64,000 nt of DNA from Ianthella basta (lineage: Eukaryota > Porifera > Demospongiae > Verongiida > Ianthellidae): positions 9,780,270-9,844,269 of the forward strand of contig OZ025870.1 of assembly GCA_964019415.1 (NCBI GenBank), in the 5' to 3' direction. Both the position numbers and the translations under genes were made by a program. Positions 55,863-64,000 of this stretch are shown here, piece by piece (position 1 is the stretch's first letter; each line of letters opens with the position of its first letter). The notes beneath the pieces were generated by a model. That model was not told the origin of the DNA. It ran no database searches and saw only the letters and a program-made list of their open reading frames with translations.

Positions 55863-56133
55863 TACGTGTGCATGAGTTGTGATTATGTGCATATTGGTAT
55901 AAAACAATAGCTTCTATTGCAAATGCCTCTGATCCATAAAACAGAACAGTCTCTATGTGCGTGTGCATGAGTTGTGATTATGTGCATATTGGTATAAAAC
56001 AATAGCTTCTATTGCAAATGCCTCTGATCCATAAAACAGAACAGTCTCTACAGTGGCTTGAAAAAGACGTACCTTGATGTTGTGGGACACATTAGACTGC
56101 CATCTGCTTGCATGCCTAGCTGCCAAGCTTGAG
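55863..56133 (-). pseudogene. LINE-type RT remnant with a 95-bp tandem duplication
   Basis: The - strand reads ARHASRWQSNVSHNIKVRLF then QATVETVLFYGSEAF, the same RT segment as at 20.94 kb. A 95-bp piece (starting GTGTGCATGAGTTG at 55866 and 55961) is duplicated in tandem. Confidence 0.5.
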
Positions 56134-57530
56134 CTTGTTAACTGGACCTCAAACATATAATTATGCAAGCCCTAATAGGATTAGCTTATAAAGCCCACAG
56201 GACTGTGTGTTTTCCCCACAGCTGTTCTATCAGACTAGTGTGATCTGCATCATCACATGATTCTGAGGCATCCCAGTGTCCTGCTTAAAGGTTACCTTAT
56301 CTATAATGAATAATTCATAAATTACATACACAATGCTATTATGATTGTAGAGGTCATGAGTTGGTCAGCCACCCTGTCTCTAGGAGTTGATTGGTTGGAG
56401 GTAGGAGGCAATCCTATAAACTCAGATGTACAGCACCCATGGCCATGCACATGTATTATCACTATCAGTGGGTCACAATGTGAAATATGCTATTTAGCTA
56501 ATAAACATGCAGGTGTAAGTCTGGCCACATGTTGCATGCTTCTTCATGCCTTAGCTAAGTTGGGTTGGTGTGCACATTTTGGGTTCAATACGTATTATGC
56601 TTCGTACATTATAGTTCATGAGAAAGTCAATGCAAGTACATAATTATGCATGCAACAGTTAATTTTAGAAGTACTAGTGGATCCTGCAATGTGTCCTCAG
56701 TGGTCACATGAATCTTGAAGAACAGGTATCCACTTGTGTAAACAGTTCTGGGAAGTTCAACATAAATGTGGATGAATAATTCATAATTGATATAATGAAG
56801 TTCCTGTACACAGAAATGGAATGTGTCGGCACAGATGGTCAGTCTCTCTGCCTCCAAAACTTGGCCGCACAAGGACTACAGGTGTTTGAAACGAGCTGAG
56901 GGTGCAATGACAACTGCAGAATAGACAACACAAGCACATGATTCAATCATAAAAGAATATATCATCAGGACTCTGATTTTGCACGGTGCACAAATGCAGG
57001 CTGCCGTCTAGATCTGCAGCATGTACATGTGCAAAATATTTTAATCGAGGACAAAATTATATATGTTTGGCATGCAAGGTGTCAGCAGCAAGAGTGCGTG
57101 TGTGTGTGCGTGCTCGTGCGTGTGCATGTGTGTGTGTGCGCGCACGCACTTGTGTGGGTGTGCTCGTGCGTGCATGTTCGTGCATGTGTGTGTGTGTGTG
57201 TGCCACACACATGCACTGCACCAAACTATGCTAGCTGTTTCCACTTGTGTTAGACACCCTAGGCAAAGTTTGGTAAATTATATACACCCATCGTGTCTGT
57301 TAAACTGCTGAAACTTACAATAATTATTTTAACAGGCTGTTTAACAGAGTCTGACCGTGTATATACAACACATGCTCTAGATCTGTTAAACCATTGGTAC
57401 CCATGATTAAAGCTTGGGAGACTGAGACCTCCACCACAATGTTCCTAAACTATGAATACCTTAGCTGTAGGGGTTGGAGATGGCCGTGGTAGAGGTCAAT
57501 TGACATTGGGGACATGCAGGATTACAGAGG
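56134..57530. other. Intergenic region
   Basis: Up to about 56520 it matches 23.1-23.4 kb (GGAGTTGATTG..., CACTATCAGTGGGTCACAATG). A GTGCGT/GTGTGC-rich low-complexity stretch lies at 57090-57210. No gene seen. Confidence 0.45.
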
Positions 57531-57930
57531 ATTACAGTGGCATAGTCTGGTGTCTGAGTGAATGTCACACTAGTAGTAATGGTGTGACTGATAACACCCT
57601 TGCATGGTGTGAGCACCTCAGATCATCTTATTAGCAGTGATAATAATATATCACAGCACAGCTACCAGTATGCTGACTCACCCACTGATTGGACCACCCT
57701 GCTGCCTCCCTCTTATCACTACTAAGTGTATTCATTGTTTAGCATGCATACAGTCACTACAGAGGCATAGTCTGGTGTCTGTGTGAATGTCACACTGAAG
57801 TAATGGTGTGACGATTAACTCTTGCATGGTGTGAGCCCCTCACACCACATTTTTAACAGAGATATTAACACAGCTACCAGTATGCTGACTCACACACGTG
57901 CTGATTGGACCACACTGCAGCTTCTTATCA
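57531..57930. repeat. Tandem duplication of about 230 bp
   Basis: GGCATAGTCTGGTGTCTG, GAATGTCACACT, TGCATGGTGTGAGC, GCTACCAGTATGCTGACTCA and GATTGGACCAC occur twice in the same order (about 57538 and 57767). Confidence 0.75.
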
Positions 57931-58016
57931 CAACTATATAACCTCAGGTAGCATCCATACAGCCATTCTTGGAATTAACCTTTCCCAGTGCACCTTCCCA
58001 CATGCAGCTGATCGTG

Positions 58017-59093
<1,077 letters not shown>

Positions 59094-59371
59094 TTATTTA
59101 AAGTCCAGTGCCTTGACTGCCATCTCCACTGCCCCCTCCTTGGTAGTGTTACCACCAATGAAGCCAGACACATGCACAAAGACACAGTTCTCCACTTCAC
59201 ATTTCTTGCTTAGTTCGTCATCACGCAGTCCTCTCCAGGGCTCAGGAAGGGGCAGTCTTGGGGGAGGGGGGGGGAGAGGGAGGAGAGAATGAGTAAGGCA
59301 ATGAGAAGTACATAGCTATAGTTACACACACACACACGTGCATGCGCGCACGCACACACACACACACACAC

Positions 59372-59440
<69 letters not shown>

Positions 59441-59456
59441 CAAACACATACAAAAC

Positions 59457-59505
<49 letters not shown>

Positions 59506-59547
59506 CACACACAAAACAACACACACACAAACACCACACACACACTT

Positions 59548-59643
<96 letters not shown>

Positions 59644-60891
59644 CAAGACACAGCAACCAGCTACACACACATGTGCCATGAAATGGATAGTCGCATTCGT
59701 CTTACACTACGCATGTGGGACATGTCCGCTGCTAGCTCAGTTTGTTCATCTTAGCGTGAACCGTGCGGTTTTATCACATTCTTTGACGTTACCATGGTTA
59801 TGCATGTGACAGCATGTGATGTGTGCGTAATTTGTAAGACGAATTGTACAACAATGCGGGACAAAACTGCTTCAATCACGAAGCTGATCGTTCCTGTTCG
59901 CAGCCAGACATTGGAGCACGCCTTTAAGACAGTTACGCAGTCATTTCCCAAAGCTCCACTCCAACTGTTACGATATTTTAACAGGGTGTAACGGGAAAGT
60001 CACATGACAATGGCTGGCCGTGAAGATGGCAACGAGTTATCTCAGCATGCAAGTGAGCTTGTGGCACTGAAGGTGAAGATCGATTTCAAAAGGCAAGAAA
60101 AAGAAGTAACTTTTCCTTGTGAGCGCTTTTGATGAGATACTCCTGTAAAGAGTTATAAGGTGCGCAACTTTTGAAGGGCAGGAAAGAAGTCAAATTTATC
60201 GATGTAACTTTGCAGTGGATTACGTAAGTTAGGAAAAGTGCTCACATAGAAACGTTAGAGTGATTGATTGCGTATTGGCCCATACCCTCCATTTCTTATT
60301 CAGCCTCTTTCTCACTTGCCACAACGACGATTCGTGCTATTTTACCATGGTCACTAATGGCACTATATATTGGGATCGAGAATGATTATTCACTATTTGT
60401 AAGCACAGGTTTGTAGCACAAGGATAGAGGTTCAGATTGATGCCAAGTTTGCACAATTTGGGTCCAATCTGGCAGAGAAAGGGAAGGGATTACGGAAGGT
60501 CAAAATCGGTCACACAGGAGCCATATTGTTTACATTTGGACATGTTCCACACATGTGTACCAACAGTGCAGAGCTGCTTGCATGTACAGAGACCACACAG
60601 TACATACACACACAAGTCCACCTGTTGGTAAATGAGCCACTGCCGATAGGAACAGCTTGCACTCTCCAAGAGCCTCCTTTGTCAGGGTAGATGACGTACT
60701 TGAGCAAGTCCTTCAGTCCTTCCTCCTCCTCCAACATGAAGAGGTGCTCGATCCAGGGACAGAACTGGGGCAGGAGAAGGACCTCACCACTGGAGTGGAC
60801 CTACAGCAAGAATGGATGAGCGGAGGGGTGGGGGGAGAAGGGTCTGTATAGATGTGTGTGTGTGCGTGTGCGTGTGTGTGTGTGCGTGTGT

Positions 60892-60984
<93 letters not shown>

Positions 60985-62796
60985 ATGCGTATGTGTGTGT
61001 GTGTGTGCATGTGTGTGTGTATGTGTGTGAAAGCAGCCAATGCCTCACCTCCTTCCTCCTATCCAGTGCCTCCTTTACAATCTCCCTGGCTGGCAGCCAC
61101 ACTTTGTGGTAGCCCCGTACTGCTGCAGAGAACTCACCGCCTGCTGTCTCCATTGCTTTGGAGAATCGTTCCTACACACAGAAGTTGACAGAATACAACT
61201 ATTTGCATCAATGGTTCACCAAGGGTCTTACAGTAGGACACACAGATGTACACACAGATACACTCAGTAACTCTCAAGAAACATTACAGAGACACCTCAT
61301 TATTCTGGACAATTAAGGGTCAGGTTCAAGCTAGTGCCCTCATTATAGAGAGGTGTCCTTATTCCAGAGGTAGTTTTTGTGCACATCTCTGTAGCTGGGA
61401 CAGTAGGCACTGTCCTCAATAGGGAGGTGTCCTTATTTCAGAGGTAGTTTCATGCACATCTCTGTGTAGCTGAAACAGTAGGCACTGTCCTTATTAGAGA
61501 GGTGTCCTTATTTCAGAGGTAGTTTTGTACACATCTCTATGAAGCTAGGACAGTAAGCACTGTCCTCCTTAAAGAGGTGTCCCTATTTCAGAGGTAGTTT
61601 TGTACACATCTCTATGTAGCTGAAATAGGCACTGTCCCCAATAGAGAGGTGTCCTGTATGAAATCAAAGTGATGCTTACAAGGGAGTGCCATGGTACATG
61701 TCAAACACAGGCAGAGGCTTCCTCTTCTCACCCATTCTCCAACACCCTTACCTGTATTCCCTCCCTGGCCTTCCATTCAACTCATTTTTCTCAAGCAACT
61801 CTCCCTTATCCCTTCCCCCCTCCCTCTCCTCCCCCACCCCTCCCCTCCTCCTTCCTCCTCCTCCCTTCCCCCTCCTCATCCTCCCCTCCTCCCCTCACCC
61901 ATCCCCCTCCTTCCTCCCTCCCCTCCCCTCCTCCCTCCCGTTCCCCCATCACTCACATCTTCCTCCACTCCCTCTTCATTCCATGCTGGGTTGAGCCGAC
62001 TAATCCGGTTAGACAGGGTTGTGGTTATCCTGTACTTGAGGTCTCCCTCAGCAACATCAATACCATTGTCAACAGCATCTATTTCTTCCAGAAAGTTGGT
62101 ATACATCTGCAACAGCCAATCAGAATGAGTCATGTGTAAGTCACCAAATTAACATTATCCATCTTGAGTCAGACAGCTTCAGTGTATACAACTGTACAGT
62201 ACACCTTCAGGTTACACGCTGACATGAGCATTGCAGTCCCACAGCACACCTTGTCATAGATCACTTGCACAGCTTTGTCTTCCTGTGGGAGAGAGAGCAG
62301 TTGTGCAATCACTCTCTCTCCAAAGTGAAGGTAGACTAGCCCGGCACTGCTCAGTTTGGTGTACCACTCCTTGCGGCCGTCAGTGAGAGAGTGCATGGTG
62401 CCATTAAAGGGTCTGGAGCAAGAGAGGTGATGGATGTGTGTGAGGGTAAACTTCACAGAGTAGTGAATGCACATTCTTCTGAATTAGTATATGAATGATG
62501 ATAGTGTTATAGTATTTTACTTATTATTCTGTATAGCGAACAATATGGCTGTGTAGTGCTGTATTTAGAGAGTTCTTTCAATGGTGGGAGCAAAACTCAG
62601 GTTAAAGGTATATGGGAAACATGCTTGGAAGTTAAAAGTTATGAGGAATAGGTGTGATACGTATCAAGGCAGGACTCCTACCTACACACAGGGATACATG
62701 AAGTACACAAAGCAAGAGTGAACACACACCCACACACCCACACACCAACCCACCCACCCACCCACCCACCCACACACACACACCAACCCACCCACC

Positions 62797-62837
<41 letters not shown>

Positions 62838-63568
62838 ACACACACACACACCATATACACTATGAACACATACACACACACACACTGTGTGACTGTCTAT
62901 CACAAGCGTTTCTGAGCAATTTTGATGCCATTTTGCAAATTATATATAAAGTTGGTATTCCGGGGTTTCTGTGAACAGGTGTACTTATTTACAGAACTGA
63001 TGTGTTTCTCATTCTAATCCTCTACAAAGTGTGTGTCCCTCCCAGCTAGATTCTTTCAGTGTACATACAGCCAATGTCACCCAGCTGCAAAGTCTGTGCT
63101 TGCTCGTATATGGTGAAGCATTGTAGGTTACAGGATAGGAATCTGTTGGTCTAGCCGAAGGGCAGTTGCTATGGCAATGGGTGGTTGCTATGGCAGTAGG
63201 CAATGCCCTAAATCTCACTTTATGATGGTATTGACTACATTAACATTTACAGTACTTTGTACTGTTTGCTGAGACATTGTGTACCACTGTGTAAGCCACG
63301 AATACCCTCGCTTTACCTCCTGACCAATTAAGGTCACCTTCCAGCATGCTGTGCAGGTAGGCACACAATTAGAACACCTGACAATCCCAACTTGGGAATG
63401 CTGTTCACAAGAGCAGTGTGACTGGAGAGGTGCAGTTTACTCTAACTTCCAACATATTTGGGATGTGCCTCTCCTCATATGGACTCACCTCTGGTGGTGG
63501 TCATAGCGATGGACACTGGGGTCATAGACTCCACCCACATCCACTACAATGTCACAAGTGTCCAGTAC
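59094..63568 (-). CDS. MYG1: MYG1 exonuclease, six C-terminal exons
   Basis: Exons on the - strand: 63489-63568, 62250-62412, 61957-62106, 61049-61171, 60622-60800 and 59094-59256 (TAA 59094-59096). All have AG acceptors and GT donors (GTGAG, GTGTG, GTGAGT, GTGAGG, GTGGA) and agree in phase. The product matches the MYG1/UPF0160 family in order: CDIVVDVGGVYDPSVHRYDH with HQR (the DHH-type metal site), TKLSSAGLVYLHFG, EEIDAVDNGI, TTTLSNRISRLNPAWN, WLPAREIVKEAL, VIYPDKGGSWRVQAVPIG, LPLPEPWRGLRD, FVHVSGFIGG. MYG1 is a 3'-5' RNA exonuclease of nucleus and mitochondria that affects RNA processing. The N-terminal exons (the GTHNGTFHCDE part and any targeting peptide) are not visible up to 64000. Introns hold long AC/GT tracts and tandem repeats. 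Five damaged copies of the last exon lie elsewhere in the window. Confidence 0.88.
59320..59640. repeat. Long compound (AC)n microsatellite in a MYG1 intron
   Basis: About 320 bases of AC with AAAC and CACAA interruptions, just upstream (gene sense) of the last MYG1 exon. Confidence 0.95.
60004..60118 (+). CDS. Candidate first exon of a ubiquitin-like-domain protein, inside a MYG1 intron
   Basis: On the + strand, opposite to MYG1, two in-frame ATGs (60004, 60010) open MAGREDGNELSQHASELVAL then KVKIDFKRQEKEVTFP, followed by a plausible donor (CCTT|GTGAGC at 60119). The end resembles the first strands of a ubiquitin-like domain as in UBFD1-type proteins. I found no following exon on this strand before 64000, so it may be a promoter-proximal exon of a longer gene, a retained fragment, or chance. 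The upstream 300 bases are CG-richer, as in a promoter. Confidence 0.3.
60852..61030. repeat. (GT)n microsatellite in a MYG1 intron
   Basis: About 180 bases of GT with GC and AT interruptions, between the 60622-60800 and 61049-61171 exons; it ends only some 20 bases before the latter's donor. Confidence 0.95.
61281..61660. repeat. Tandem repeat of about 75 bp in a MYG1 intron
   Basis: Four to five copies of a unit with GGTGTCCTTATTTCAGAGG, TAGTTTTGTACACATCTCT and CAGTAGGCACTGTCC. Confidence 0.85.
61795..61950 (+). repeat. Pyrimidine-rich (CCT)n tract beside a MYG1 exon
   Basis: C/T-only sequence on the + strand directly after the 61957-62106 exon (gene sense), so the intron begins with a long GA-rich run. 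Open frames here are compositional. Confidence 0.85.
62728..62886. repeat. (ACCC)n/(AC)n microsatellite in a MYG1 intron
   Basis: Alternating CCCA and CA repeats. The - strand is rich in TGGG runs. Confidence 0.9.
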
Positions 63569-64000
63569 CTGCCATGGAGAAGACATACACCTTTGACACA
63601 CAAGTGATTAAGTGAGGCACACAAAGGCCCCCCGCTAAACAAAGTGTACAAGGTGCAATGATTGCACAGTAAGGATGTGCAAATAAGAGTGTACATTCAA
63701 TAGTGCATGTAAGCCATAGTTATAATACGCTCAAGTGTGATACACAAGCAATATCAACTCTGAGGGAGAACATCGTTTAGCATCACAATTGAGTGTGGTA
63801 TGAGTAATACACAATACATAATCCTACTCTTCTCGGCACATTGTTGAGAAGAGTAGGATGGACAGGAAGGGAAAAGTGGAGATTCAAGAGGAGCTAAAGC
63901 AGTAGGGGTACTAGAGAAGGTGCAAAGGAGACAAGTGAGATGGAGAGAAGCCTTGACAGAGATGGGACCAGAGAGACTAGTCAGGAGAGTGTATGAAAGC
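63569..64000 (+). other. MYG1 intron with a perfect inverted repeat and a possible LINE tail
   Basis: CCTACTCTTCTC and GAGAAGAGTAGG (about 63823-63858) form a perfect 12-bp hairpin. Beyond it the + strand is open as LEKVQRRQVRWREAL then TEMGPERLVRRVYES to the window end, which resembles the C-terminal RRxRW part of non-LTR retrotransposon proteins. This is weak. Confidence 0.25.

Noticed and set aside
59210-59809. Poly-(Cys-Val) and poly-(His-Thr) frames, also at 16604, 28578, 57934 and 60801
   Set aside because: Translated AC/GT microsatellites.
61669-62139. Proline-rich frames in the CCT tract
   Set aside because: Low-complexity pyrimidine run antisense to MYG1.

Overview
The window is eukaryotic. 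It has spliced genes with GT/AG introns, long (AC)n/(GT)n microsatellites, minisatellites and many retro- and DNA transposons, and no operon structure. Two genes are recognisable animal orthologues: the C-terminal exons of a TGFBRAP1/Vps3-like CORVET subunit (+ strand, 15.3-16.9 kb) and most of the nuclease MYG1 (- strand, 59.1-63.6 kb). Together with an invertebrate (i-type) lysozyme family and transposon families common in early-branching animals, this suggests a non-bilaterian metazoan, most likely a sponge. The taxon is an inference.

Layout. 0.4-14.5 kb: an array of 17 same-strand repeats of a compact unit: a conserved block with core AACCACAA, about 65 variable bases, a U-rich TTTTTGGAAG site, then a roughly 26-bp hairpin whose paired bases co-vary between copies. 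This looks like a tandem family of small structured RNA genes (Sm-class snRNA/spliced-leader-like or miRNA-like) and is the most interesting feature here. 15.3-17 kb: TGFBRAP1-like exons, with a G-rich 46-bp minisatellite in the intron. 18.2-20.8 kb and 29.6-32 kb: duplicated blocks, each with one more structured-RNA unit, fold-back MITEs, an i-type lysozyme gene and a decayed copy of the last MYG1 exon; a third, partial block lies at 46.65-47.65 kb. Only the first lysozyme copy is intact. 23.57-27.42 kb: a young Ty3/gypsy LTR element with a single ORF that carries two in-frame internal deletions.

33.2-34.7 kb and 50.4-52.0 kb: two Penelope-like elements; the second has a GIY-YIG domain, a hammerhead-like motif and a 12-bp target-site duplication. 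35.5-36.5 kb: a piggyBac-like non-autonomous element bounded by TTAA. 36.5-46.2 kb: a nested stack. An outer terminal-inverted-repeat element with a RecQ-like helicase fragment holds a reverse-transcriptase element, which is split by a 4.76-kb DDE transposon (TA target duplication) and by a fold-back element (AT duplication). 47.7-49.4 kb: an 88-bp minisatellite in opposite orientations on either side of a small unrecognised spliced gene. 49.4-59.1 kb: duplicated MYG1 3' segments, retroelement remnants and simple repeats. 59.1-63.6 kb: MYG1, six exons visible, 5' end outside the window.

The protein genes are unrelated housekeeping or defence genes. The structure of the region comes from tandem and segmental duplication (RNA units, lysozyme, last MYG1 exon) and repeated transposon insertion. 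All calls rest on reading the sequence; no database search was run.
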